Below are positions 25,807 through 35,000 of a stretch of DNA of 64,000 nt, one piece after another (position 1 is the stretch's first letter; each line of letters opens with the position of its first letter). The notes under the pieces are model-generated. The model saw nothing but the letters and a program-made list of their open reading frames with translations, was not told where the DNA came from and made no database searches. Location: assembly GCA_910576205.1 (NCBI GenBank), contig CAJTHL010000012.1:62001-126000 (forward strand), written 5' to 3'. This DNA comes from Clostridia bacterium (GTDB lineage: Bacteria; Bacillota; Clostridia; Lachnospirales; Lachnospiraceae). A program made the translations under genes and the position numbers.

Positions 25807-27315
25807 ATGACACGACATTTTGCCATTGATCTGGGAGCCGAAAGCGGCCGGTGCATGGTGGGCGTCCTGGAAAACGGGCGCCTTTCCATGGAGGAGCTTC
25901 ACCGATTCCCCACACGGATCTGTACCATACGGGAGGAATATTACTGGAATATTTACCGGTATTTTGACGAGATTCTCACGGGTCTTAGAAAATATGTGGA
26001 AAAATACGGCCCCCACCTGGATTCCATAGGCGCGGATTCCTGGGGCGTGGACTACTGCCTTCTGGATCACAATGGAGAAATCCGGAATCTTCCCAAAAGC
26101 TACCGGCGGATGGTTTCCCAGAAGCCTTATGAGGTTATGGAGGAACGTTTCGGAAAAGCCCGGCTTTATGAGCGCTGCGGTATCCAGTTTCTGGATTTTA
26201 ACACCTTAAACCAGTTTATCCAGGAGACAGAGCAGGATAAGGATTATCTTGCGGATGTTCACGGTATTCTTTTCATCGCCGACGCCATCCACTATCTGCT
26301 GGGCGCAAAGCCTGCCTGCGAATATACCGCAGCCTCCATCTCCCAGCTTGTAAACGTCAGGACAAAAAAATGGGACGACGAAATCCTGGCTGCCTTTGGC
26401 ATTCCCGAAAGCATAAAAACACCTATTGTCTTTGCCGGGGATGCCCTTGGCAGATTGTCCGACAGCATTGCCTCCGCCGTGGGGCTTGAGCCAGGCGTAA
26501 AGCTTATTGCTCCCGCGGCCCACGATACCGCCAGCGCGGCCGTGGCTGTCCCCGCCCTCTCCGGAAACAGCTGGGCCTCCATCAGCTCCGGCACCTGGTC
26601 CCTGGCAGGCGTGGAGATCGACCAGCCTGTCACCCATAATGCCAGCTACCGCATGAATATCTCAAACTCCGCCGGCGTCCTGGGTAAAACCCTGTTTCTG
26701 AAAAACATAATGGGCCTTTGGATTATCCAGCAGTGCAAGTATCAGTGGGAGGCAGAATGTCCGGGACTCACCTACTCCCAGATCGTCGGTCTGGCGGAGA
26801 AAGCAGAATCCTTTAAGGCTTTCCTGGATCCGGATGATCTGCGCTTTTTCCCGCCCGGCAATATGCCCCGGCGGATTTCCGATTATTTAAACGACACAGG
26901 CCAGCCTCCGGTAAATCCCGGCAATACAGGCCAGATGGCCCGCATTATCTACGAGTCTCTGGCCCTCAAATACCGTTTTATTCTCCGGCGTATTGCGGAT
27001 ACCTGCGGCATTTCTCTAAAAACGCTGCACATTACCGGCGGCGGCACAAACAACCGGATGCTGAACCAGTTTTCTGCAAATGCCCTGGGGATTCCCGTGG
27101 TCTGCGGCCCAAAGGAATGCAGCGCCATGGGAAATATTCTTATGCAGGCCTATGGCTGTCATGCCCTTAGCTCTCTGACGGAAATCCGTCGGGTAGTGCG
27201 GGATTCCTCAAAGCTTGAAACCTATATGCCAGAGGATACAGATATGTGGGAAGAGGCATATGGACGGTTCTGTCTATTTCTGGACAGCCAGGATATTTCA
27301 AGTCTCCCCGGTTAG
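25807..27315 (+). CDS. rhaB: Rhamnulokinase
   Basis: Phosphorylates L-rhamnulose to L-rhamnulose 1-phosphate using ATP. The 502-residue FGGY-family kinase has the phosphate-1 motif IDLGAESGRCMVG at the N-terminus, GADSWGVDYCLLD, the APAAHDTASAAVAVP segment, ISSGTWSLAG and the adenosine motif HITGGGTNNRMLNQ. The ATG at 25807 follows GGAGG, whose frame ends the upstream gene. It is the last gene before a strong terminator. The next pathway enzyme, rhamnulose 1-phosphate aldolase, and a lactaldehyde enzyme are not in the window. Confidence 0.95.
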   Translation: MTRHFAIDLGAESGRCMVGVLENGRLSMEELHRFPTRICTIREEYYWNIYRYFDEILTGLRKYVEKYGPHLDSIGADSWGVDYCLLDHNGEIRNLPKSYRRMVSQKPYEVMEERFGKARLYERCGIQFLDFNTLNQFIQETEQDKDYLADVHGILFIADAIHYLLGAKPACEYTAASISQLVNVRTKKWDDEILAAFGIPESIKTPIVFAGDALGRLSDSIASAVGLEPGVKLIAPAAHDTASAAVAVPALSGNSWASISSGTWSLAGVEIDQPVTHNASYRMNISNSAGVLGKTLFLKNIMGLWIIQQCKYQWEAECPGLTYSQIVGLAEKAESFKAFLDPDDLRFFPPGNMPRRISDYLNDTGQPPVNPGNTGQMARIIYESLALKYRFILRRIADTCGISLKTLHITGGGTNNRMLNQFSANALGIPVVCGPKECSAMGNILMQAYGCHALSSLTEIRRVVRDSSKLETYMPEDTDMWEEAYGRFCLFLDSQDISSLPG

Positions 27316-27344
27316 CAGTGCATATTCCCCGACGCATAACCGCA

Positions 27345-27378
27345 AAAATCCCCACCGCGCAAGCGCGGCGGGGATTTT
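27345..27378 (+). terminator. Terminator of the rhaI-rhaB operon
   Basis: A 16-position hairpin (27345-27360 with 27363-27378) with one mismatch and a minimal loop, flanked by A and T runs. Confidence 0.85.
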
Positions 27379-27508
27379 ACTAAAGGGGAGGATATATAAG
27401 TAATCGTTCATCTTTTGTTCAATACTAGTATTGCCTCCCCATCCGGTTTTATACATCCATTTTTAAATTTTTTTCTGTTTACAGGGCCGCATAGCCTATG
27501 GCTCCTCT

Positions 27509-27721
27509 TCACAAATCTTCCGGGTCTTTTTTCAAGAGCTTATAAATAAAAATATAGGCGTACAATAATACCGGCACAATCAGCGTCATGGCCAGAGACG
27601 CCCTCAGCCAGCCCCTTGCCCAGGCGCTGTCCAGCAGTGCAAAGACCAGAGTAGCCCCGTACATGCCTGCCAGCAGAATTATCCCTATCCAGGCCAGAAT
27701 CCTCTTTATTTTCTTAAACAT
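27509..27721 (-). CDS. Small two-helix membrane protein
   Basis: A 70-residue protein with two hydrophobic segments (about residues 8-29 and 42-62), a basic N-terminus and a charged tail. It overlaps the end of the HAAS-domain gene by 8 bases, so it is probably translated from the same message. No family is recognised. Confidence 0.65.
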   Translation of the reverse strand: MFKKIKRILAWIGIILLAGMYGATLVFALLDSAWARGWLRASLAMTLIVPVLLYAYIFIYKLLKKDPEDL

Positions 27722-29279
27722 GCATCCTCTCCTCCATCACCAGATCATACCGGTAGGCAGACAACACCAGTCCCAGAAGGACTGCATTTACCAGAATGCC
27801 TGTTTTTCCCTCCGACACAAAGGGAAGAGTGCCAAACCAGCCAAACTGATATCCAAAATTTCCCAGAAAATAAAACAAATACTGGATAATCAGGCAGATG
27901 CTTCCCGCAAACGCCACCAGACAGCCCAGGCGGTTGCGGATATGGAAGGACACCCCCAGCAGCAGCGCCCCAAAGACCGCCATGGCTCCCATAAGCAGAA
28001 TCGCCGGAAGCCATCCGTATTTCAGAATCCAGTAGGCGATGCGGTAATTATTCTGGTAATGCTGGGGCAGAATATTTTCCAGCGTCACCGTATCCTCCTG
28101 GTAAAACTGATTGAGGTACGCCTCCATCTCTTCCAGCGTCTGTATTCCCTCCCACCGGCCCGGGCCGCCTTCAGAAAAATACCATTTTCCTGTGCCGTAG
28201 GCGTACAGATCTTCCTGGCTTATATCCGCCCGGCCGGCAGGCTTTGCCCTTCCCAGCAGCTCCTTTATGAGAACGCCGTTATAGCCGTCCTCCCACAGAT
28301 CTCCGGCGTGACGCTCCGGGGTCAGAAACAACTCTATGGCAGAATTGTCCGGCCGGAAAATCCCCCCCAGCAGAAGCAGTGCCAGAAATACAGCCGCAGA
28401 CACGCCCACGGTCTTTTTTACCGGCATATCCATGTATCCACGAAAAGCCATATAGAGCAGCACCGCAAAAAATGTTGCCAGCAGCGCAAACACCGCCATA
28501 CTGAGGTAATCTCCATACATCCGAAACACCTGGGTCAGCAAAAGAGTCCCCGTAAACAGTCCGGCGTAAAGAATGCCGCGGACTCCCTTGTGCCGCTGCC
28601 TGTACAGAAACACTGCCAGAACAGGCGCCGCCAGAATCAAGACCCCAAAATAAACGGAAAGGCTAAGAAGCCTCCCGGCAAATACTGTCCCCTTTAGTAT
28701 ATCATAAAGAAACCCACTTGAAAACCGTATCAAAAACACAAATCCGCAAAAAACAAGATAGCATACGCAGATCTTATTTACATAGCGGATTACAAAGGGA
28801 TATCCCCAGCGCAGCACCACAAGCAGCGCCACCACGCCCGCGGGAAAATAAAGATTCTCTGCTATTACGTCATTCAGAAACCAGATATCCAGCGTGCCGT
28901 TCCAGAAATATCGGATATTCCCAGCAACTCCCAAAACCATAAGGGCCAGCGCCATACCCATAAGAGGCCAGTAAATTCTGGTGTGATGGGCGTCATTCAT
29001 CTGTATGCCGATCTCCACGGCATCCCCCATATCCCGGACTGCCCGGGCAACCGCCTCTTCCTCCTCCAGGCCGTATTCCTTATAGAGCTCCGTCTTATCC
29101 TCAATATGCCCTTTGAGCTCCTCGTCAATGGCCGCCCGCATGGGCTTGTAGCGGATCTGCTCATTGACCTCCTCCAGAAATTCTTCTATCTTTCTGGCGC
29201 TCTCATTTTTCCCGCTTTCAGATACGGCAGTGTCTACAGCCGCCGGTTTCCCGCTATCCATTTCTTTAACAGAGGACAA
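27714..29279 (-). CDS. HAAS-domain multi-pass membrane protein
   Basis: About 521 residues. The N-terminal part (FLEEVNEQIRYKPMRAAIDEELKGHIEDKTELYKEYGLEEEEAVARAVRDMGDAVEIG) is the HAAS or permease-prefix domain found next to PadR regulators; about nine hydrophobic segments follow. The start is uncertain: TTG at 29279 is preferred because GGGAGG lies 8 bases upstream, but GTG at 29288 and ATG at 29261 are possible. It overlaps the padR stop codon. HAAS proteins are thought to act in membrane-stress or transporter regulation. No ATPase or permease follows here. Confidence 0.75.
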   Translation of the reverse strand: MSSVKEMDSGKPAAVDTAVSESGKNESARKIEEFLEEVNEQIRYKPMRAAIDEELKGHIEDKTELYKEYGLEEEEAVARAVRDMGDAVEIGIQMNDAHHTRIYWPLMGMALALMVLGVAGNIRYFWNGTLDIWFLNDVIAENLYFPAGVVALLVVLRWGYPFVIRYVNKICVCYLVFCGFVFLIRFSSGFLYDILKGTVFAGRLLSLSVYFGVLILAAPVLAVFLYRQRHKGVRGILYAGLFTGTLLLTQVFRMYGDYLSMAVFALLATFFAVLLYMAFRGYMDMPVKKTVGVSAAVFLALLLLGGIFRPDNSAIELFLTPERHAGDLWEDGYNGVLIKELLGRAKPAGRADISQEDLYAYGTGKWYFSEGGPGRWEGIQTLEEMEAYLNQFYQEDTVTLENILPQHYQNNYRIAYWILKYGWLPAILLMGAMAVFGALLLGVSFHIRNRLGCLVAFAGSICLIIQYLFYFLGNFGYQFGWFGTLPFVSEGKTGILVNAVLLGLVLSAYRYDLVMEERMHV

Positions 29280-29604
29280 AGCGCGCACCTCCCATCACCG
29301 TCTGCACCGCCTCGCGATAGGCGTTCCACTCCTGGGCTTTGGCGTCCAGAAGCTTTTTTCCCTTTGCCGTCATATGGTAATATTTGCGCCTCCTCCCGCT
29401 CTGGGCCGCCTTCTCATAGCTCTCAACGGCCTCCTGCTCCTCCAGACTGTGGAGAATGGGGTATAAGGTTCCCTCCTTCAAGGCAAATACCTGATTGCTT
29501 CTCTTTTCCAGCTCCCGGATCATCTCATACCCGTACATATCCTTTTCCTCCAGCAGCTTCAAAAGCAGCATGGAGGTTCCCACTGCCATCAGTTTTTTGT
29601 CCAC
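29266..29604 (-). CDS. PadR-family transcriptional regulator
   Basis: A 112-residue winged-helix repressor with the canonical PadR core (LLKLLEEKDMYGYEMIRELEKRS, ALKEGTLYPILHSLEEQEAVESY, RRRKYYHMTAKGKKLLD). The start codon is GTG at 29604 with GAGAGGA 7 bases upstream. It leads an operon with the HAAS membrane protein and the small two-helix protein. A consensus promoter and a 38-bp palindrome lie just upstream, so it very probably represses its own operon. The inducing signal is unknown. Confidence 0.92.
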   Translation of the reverse strand: MDKKLMAVGTSMLLLKLLEEKDMYGYEMIRELEKRSNQVFALKEGTLYPILHSLEEQEAVESYEKAAQSGRRRKYYHMTAKGKKLLDAKAQEWNAYREAVQTVMGGARFVLC

Positions 29605-29704
29605 GGGGCATCCTCTCCTTTCCCTCTTTTCACCAAAAGCCCTTTGTCCAGGCGCTGCCTGGAACAGGCAGGCTAAAAAGGGTTCCTGCGGCGTCTCCGA
29701 TATG

Positions 29705-29742
29705 TATACATAGATTTTCTATGCATAGAAAATCTATGTATA
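29705..29742. promoter_or_regulatory. 38-bp perfect palindrome, likely PadR operator
   Basis: Two 19-base arms (29705-29723 and 29724-29742) with no mismatch and no loop, starting two bases after the -10 box. The outer parts contain ATACAT and ATGTAT, similar to known PadR-family half-sites. Confidence 0.8.
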
Positions 29743-29744
29743 GA

Positions 29745-29773
29745 ATTATACCTGGATTACCTATGTATGTCAA
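29745..29773 (-). promoter_or_regulatory. Consensus promoter of the padR operon
   Basis: Minus-strand TTGACA (29768-29773), 17-base spacer, TATAAT (29745-29750): a perfect match to the sigma-A consensus, directly abutting the palindrome. Confidence 0.85.
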
Positions 29774-29814
29774 GAGGGATTCCTCTGTTTTATATTTTCT
29801 TCTGATTTTATCCG

Positions 29815-30417
29815 TCACCCAACACCCAGCCCTTTCAGCTCTTCCCTGGCCCTTTCATAATCCGTAAACAAAATTCCATGAATTCCCAGCTTCTTTGCCG
29901 CCTGGATATTGGCCTTTGTGTCGTCGATCAGCACAGTCTCCTCCGCCGTAATCCCGTATTTTCCCATAAGATTCAGGAAAGCCTCAGCGTCCGGCTTGTT
30001 GAGGTGCTCCTGGAAGGAGAGGCAATACCCGTCCACCAGATCCAGAAAGTCAAGCTTGTTTCCCCGCTGCTTGTAAATATGCTCCGGCCAGTTGGACAGC
30101 ACGTAAAGCTTTAGTCCTTTTGCCTTAAGCTCCTTTACCCAGGGAACGGCGTAGTCCAATGCCCAGGTACATTCCCCCAGGTTCTCGTATACTGCACGGA
30201 TTTCCTTTTCGTAAGCAGGCGCAGCCGACACAAAATCCGCGATTTCCTCTTCCTCTGTCAGAAATCCCTTGTCATGCTCCACCCAGGCGGGATTTAGGAA
30301 AATGGCCTGCTCCACGGCCTTATAAGCCTCCTGTCCGGGCACCACCCGGTGCAGGTATTCCTCCCAGCCGTATCCGTTTAAAACCCTCCCAATATCAAAA
30401 ATAATGTTCTTAATCAT
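29815..30417 (-). CDS. HAD-superfamily phosphatase, subfamily IA
   Basis: A 200-residue cytosolic hydrolase. Motif I is FDIGRVL with the nucleophilic Asp8; the second Asp of the usual DxD is replaced by Gly, as in YihX-like sugar phosphatases. Motif II is YVLSNWPEH, motif III is the Lys in NKPD, and motif IV is VLIDDTKANI. A helical cap lies between motifs I and II. Its ATG overlaps the stop codon of the 45-codon gene (ATGA), so it is translationally coupled. The substrate is unknown; a sugar phosphate such as glucose 1-phosphate is likely by family. Confidence 0.88.
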   Translation of the reverse strand: MIKNIIFDIGRVLNGYGWEEYLHRVVPGQEAYKAVEQAIFLNPAWVEHDKGFLTEEEEIADFVSAAPAYEKEIRAVYENLGECTWALDYAVPWVKELKAKGLKLYVLSNWPEHIYKQRGNKLDFLDLVDGYCLSFQEHLNKPDAEAFLNLMGKYGITAEETVLIDDTKANIQAAKKLGIHGILFTDYERAREELKGLGVG

Positions 30418-30551
30418 CCTGCCAGATCTCCTTTTTTCATAGCTTCATAACCAATCATAACCGGCCACACATATGCCAGGGTTTTGGGAATCATCAGCAT
30501 ACCGATGACCGGAATGCTGTCGGCAAACAAAGTTTCCACAATCGCCTGCAT
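30414..30551 (-). CDS. 45-residue hydrophobic protein coupled to the HAD gene
   Basis: A short frame beginning MQAIVETLFADSIPVIGM and ending KKGDLAG. One hydrophobic stretch covers about residues 13-34. The support is translational: AAAGGAGGAG lies 3-4 bases before the ATG, and its TGA overlaps the ATG of the HAD gene. No family is recognised. Its ribosome site begins right after the T-run of the purA terminator. Confidence 0.7.
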   Translation of the reverse strand: MQAIVETLFADSIPVIGMLMIPKTLAYVWPVMIGYEAMKKGDLAG

Positions 30552-30569
30552 AAACTCCTCCTTTAAAAA

Positions 30570-30596
30570 GCCGGACGCAGCATTCCTGCGTCCGGC
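30570..30596 (-). terminator. Terminator of purA
   Basis: An 11-base-pair perfect GC-rich stem (30570-30580 with 30586-30596) and 5-base loop followed on the minus strand by TTTTT. The ribosome site of the 45-codon gene follows at once. Confidence 0.85.
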
Positions 30597-30602
30597 CTCT
30601 TT

Positions 30603-31883
30603 TTACTTTTTGTAGATAATGTCGTTTCTCCCCGGCCCATTGGACACCATGGTAATAGGAAAGCCGATTTTTTCTTCCACAAACTCTATATATTTCCTGC
30701 AATTCTCCGGCAGATCCTCGTATTTGCGGATACCGCGGATATCGCAGTTCCAGCCGGGCAATGTCTCCAGCACGGGTTTTGCCTTGTCAAGAAGGCTGGT
30801 CACCGGAAAATCCGTGGTCACTTTGCCGTCAATCTCATAACCGGTACAAACCGGAATCTCATCCAGGTATCCCAGCACATCCAGCACGGTAAAGGCCACA
30901 TCTGTGGCGCCCTGGATTCTGCATCCATACCGGGAAGCCACGCAGTCAAACCAGCCTACTCTCCGGGGACGTCCCGTGGTGGCTCCGTACTCTCCGCCGT
31001 CTCCTCCCCGTCTGCGCAGTTCCTCCGCCTCGTCTCCGAAGATCTCGCTGACAAAGGCGCCCGCTCCCACAGCGCTGGAATAAGCCTTGCACACCACAAT
31101 CACCTGCCCGATCTCATAGGGCGGGATACCTGCGCCGATGGCTCCGTAAGCAGCCAGGGTGGAGGAGGAAGTCACCATGGGGTAAATGCCGTGATCCGGA
31201 TCCTTCAAGGAGCCCAGCTGGCCTTCCAGCAGGATATTTTTCCCCTCCTTAACGGCCCTCCATAAGAATGCAGACACATCACATACATAGGGGTTTACCA
31301 TCTCTTTGTACTCCATAAGCTCCTCATAGATGGCGTTTTCATCCAGTGCAGGTTTATGATACAGGTTTTCCAGAATCACATTTTTCTGCAGGCACACATT
31401 GGAGATCTTCTCCCGCAGATATGTCTCCCCGGCAAACAGCTCGCTTACCTGGAAGCCGATTTTCGCGTATTTATCCGAATAGAAGGGAGCAATGCCGGAC
31501 TTGGTGGAACCAAAGGATTTCCCGGCCAGCCGCTCCTCCTCGCACTGGTCAAACAGAATATGGTAGGACATAACGATCTGGGCACGGTCGGATATGAGAA
31601 TCTTCGGCGCAGGCACCCCTCTCTCCACAATGCTCTGCACTTCCTTAAAAAGCACTGGAACACGAAGCGCCACCCCGTTTCCTATCACACTGGTGGTATG
31701 ACCGTAAAACACACCGGAAGGCAGTGAGTGCAGCGCAAACTTCCCATAGTCGTTGACAATGGTATGGCCTGCATTGGCTCCACCTTGAAAGCGCACGATA
31801 ATGTCTGACTCCTGCGCCAGCATGTCCGTAATCTTGCCCTTTCCCTCGTCTCCCCAGTTTGCTCCAACGATTGCTTTTACCAT
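30603..31883 (-). CDS. purA: Adenylosuccinate synthetase
   Basis: Joins IMP and aspartate with GTP to give adenylosuccinate, the first committed step to AMP. The 426-residue length is normal. The N-terminal GTP loop is VGANWGDEGKGKITD, followed by NAGHT with the active-site His, and a late TTGRPRRVGWFD block. It is a single gene between polC and the small HAD operon, ending at a strong terminator. The variant VGANWGDEG in place of the usual VGxQWGDEG is common in clostridial sequences. Confidence 0.96.
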   Translation of the reverse strand: MVKAIVGANWGDEGKGKITDMLAQESDIIVRFQGGANAGHTIVNDYGKFALHSLPSGVFYGHTTSVIGNGVALRVPVLFKEVQSIVERGVPAPKILISDRAQIVMSYHILFDQCEEERLAGKSFGSTKSGIAPFYSDKYAKIGFQVSELFAGETYLREKISNVCLQKNVILENLYHKPALDENAIYEELMEYKEMVNPYVCDVSAFLWRAVKEGKNILLEGQLGSLKDPDHGIYPMVTSSSTLAAYGAIGAGIPPYEIGQVIVVCKAYSSAVGAGAFVSEIFGDEAEELRRRGGDGGEYGATTGRPRRVGWFDCVASRYGCRIQGATDVAFTVLDVLGYLDEIPVCTGYEIDGKVTTDFPVTSLLDKAKPVLETLPGWNCDIRGIRKYEDLPENCRKYIEFVEEKIGFPITMVSNGPGRNDIIYKK

Positions 31884-32032
31884 AGATCATACTTCCTTCC
31901 GTAAGTAGTATTTTATCAAACGCTTTTAGTATACACGTTTTTCCTCAAAAAGGAAAGACCTGTTTTACAAAAAGTCTTTACTAAAAAATCTTTACATATA
32001 TCTAATATCTACTGATTTTATTATTGCCGTTA

Positions 32033-35000
32033 TCACCCGCCAAGTGCCAGATCAAACAGCGACAACTGATTCGACTCCGGCATATCCCCCAGAAGCCCCA
32101 GGTCCCCCATCAAGTCGATCACCGACCTGGACAGTTTACTTCTGGTCTTTAGATCGTCCTTGGACAGGAAGGGGCCGTCCTTGGCCGCCTCGTAGAGCTG
32201 ATCCGCAGCCTTGTCCCCCAGCCCTTCGATGGTGCTTAGGGCGGGCATAAGCTTCCCGTCCATAATCTGGAATTTATGGGCCTGGGCCTTGTAAATATCC
32301 ACAGGGAGGAATTCAAAGCCCCTGGCGTACATCTCCTGGACAATCCGCATGTCCTTTACGGTGTCCTGCTCCTTCTTGGACAGCTTGTCGCTGCGCCGCT
32401 TGTAATCCGCTATGTAAAAGGCCAGCCGCTCCTTGCCCTGGCACATGATTTCATAGCTGAACGCCGATGCACGGATGCTGAAAAATGCAGCGTAGTAGGC
32501 CAGGGGATAATTGATTTTGCAGTAGGCAATGCGCCAGGCCATCATTACATATGCCGCCGCGTGAGCCTTGGGAAACATATATTTGATAAGGGTGCAGGAC
32601 TCAATATACCAGTCCTCCACTCCCTCCTTCTTCATAGCCTCTATCCATTCCGGCTTCAGTCCCTTTCCCTTCCGCACGCTCTCCATAATGGTAAAAGACA
32701 GGCTGGGCTCCACGCCCATCTGAATCAGATACAGCATAATATCATCCCTGGTACAGATGGCCGTGGAAATGGTGGCCTTACCCTCCTTGATAAAACGCTG
32801 GGCATTGTTGAGCCACACGTCTGTGCCGTGGGAAAGTCCGGAAATCCGTACCAGGTCGGAAAAGGACTGCGGCCTGGCGTCCACCACCATCTGGATAACA
32901 AAGTCCGTGCCAAACTCCGGGATTCCAAGGCAGCCCAAAGGACAGCCGTCAATATCCTCCGGCCGGATTCCCAGGGCCTCCGTGCTCTTAAAGAGGGACA
33001 TCACCCCGGCGTCGTCCAGAGGAATCGTCTTGGCGTCAAGTCCTGTCAGATCCTCCAGCATACGAATCATGGTGGGATCATCATGACCCAGAATATCAAG
33101 CTTTAAGAGATTGTGGTCAATGGAATGGTAGTCAAAATGGGTAGTGATAATATCCGTTTTCATATCGTTGGCCGGATGCTGCACTGGGGTAAAGGAATGG
33201 ATTTCTTCCCCGTGGGGAAGCACCACAATGCCGCCGGGATGCTGGCCCGTAGAGCGCCGCACGCCTACGCAGCCCTCCACGATGCGACCGATCTCACAGT
33301 TGCGCTTCGGGATTCCCCGCTCCTCATAGTAATTCTTCACATACCCAAAGGCCGTCTTGTCCGCCAGGGTGCCGATGGTTCCGGCCCGGAAAGTCTGGCC
33401 AGTGCCGAAGATAACCTCCGTATACTTGTGGGCATTGGACTGGTAATCGCCGGAAAAATTAAGGTCAATATCCGGCTCCTTATCTCCCTTAAAGCCCAGA
33501 AATGTCTCAAAGGGAATATCAAAGCCCTCTTTTTTCAGCATACACCCGCAGTTGGGGCACTCCTTATCCGGCATATCACAGCCTGCGGCGCCTGCATATT
33601 TCCTTACCTCCTCCGACTCAAAGTCGCTGTAATGGCACTGGGGACAGTAATAGTGGGGCGGCAGGGGATTCACCTCTGTGATTCCCGCCATGGTGGCCAC
33701 AAAGGAGGAGCCCACGGATCCTCTGGAGCCCACCAGATAGCCGTCGTCATTGGATTTCCACACCAGCTTCTGGGCAATAATGTACATTACCGCGAACCCG
33801 TTGGAGATAATGGAGTGAAGCTCCCTCTCCAGCCTGTCCGTCACCACCTGGGGCAGCTCCTTCCCGTAAATGGACCAGGCCTTCTCATAGCAGATATCCC
33901 GCAGCGTCTGGTCGGAATTTTCAATGACCGGAGGGCATTTATCCGGCCGCACAGGGGAAATCCGTTCCACCATATCGGCAATGCGGTTGGGGGTATCGAT
34001 AACCACCTCCTCCGCCTTGGCGCTTCCCAGATATTGGAATTCCTCCAGCATTTCCTCCGTAGTCCGGTAGTAGAGGGGGGCCTGCTGGTCGGCGTCCTTA
34101 AACCCCTTTCCCGTCATTATAATCCGCCGGTAAACCTCATCCTCCGGATTAAGAAAATGCACGTCGCAGGTGGCTGCCACGGGCTTTCCAAACTCCTCCC
34201 CCAGACGGACAATCCGTCTGTTCAGTTCCCGGAGCTCCTCCATGGAATTCACCGGAGATTTTTCATCCCGCAGCATAAATTCATTGTTCCCAAGGGGCTG
34301 GATTTCCAGGTAATCGTAAAAATTCACCAGACGGGCGATCTCCTCCTCCGGAGCAGAGCGCACAAGGGCCTGGTAAAGCTCCCCGGCCTCACAGGCAGAG
34401 CCCAGAAGGAGGCCTTCCCGGTATCTGGCGAAAACGCTCTTAGGAATCCGGGGCCGCTTGGCATAGTAATCCAGATGGGACCAGGAAATCATCCGGTACA
34501 GATTCACCCGTCCGATTTCGTTGAGGGCCAGGATAATGGCATGGTAAGTGGGCAGTTTTTTCACCGCCTCCGCATCCAGCACGCTTAGGGCATTCACCTC
34601 ATCCAGATTTTCCATGCCCCTTTCCTTCAGCATTCCCAGAAATTTAAGAAAAATCTGCGCCGTACACCCTGCGTCGTCCACGGCCCGGTGATGGTTTTCC
34701 AGGGAAATATTCAAGGCCTTTGCAACCGTATCCAGCTTAAAACGGCTTAGGGAGGGCAGAAGCGCCCGGGCAAGACCCACCGTATCCACCGACGTATAAT
34801 CATAGGGAAGCCCCTGTCTCACACAGTTTTTCTCGATAAAACTGGTGTCAAAGCCTGCATTGTGGGCCACCAGAACCGTGTCCCTGCAAAACTCCATAAA
34901 CTCCGGAAGCACCGCCTCAATCACAGGGGCATCCATAACCATGCCGTCATTGATGCCTGTCAGATTTTCAATCTCATAGGGAATGGGCGTCTGAGGGTTC

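Noticed and set aside
27588..28697. A 369-codon plus-strand frame opposite the HAAS gene
   Set aside because: Antisense to a membrane protein with clear domain structure; its composition (Gln, His, Lys rich) is typical of reversed membrane codons.
33113..34588. A 491-codon open frame on the plus strand opposite polC
   Set aside because: It is the antisense shadow of a fully recognisable PolC sequence; it has no ribosome site or family resemblance. GC-rich third positions keep such frames open.
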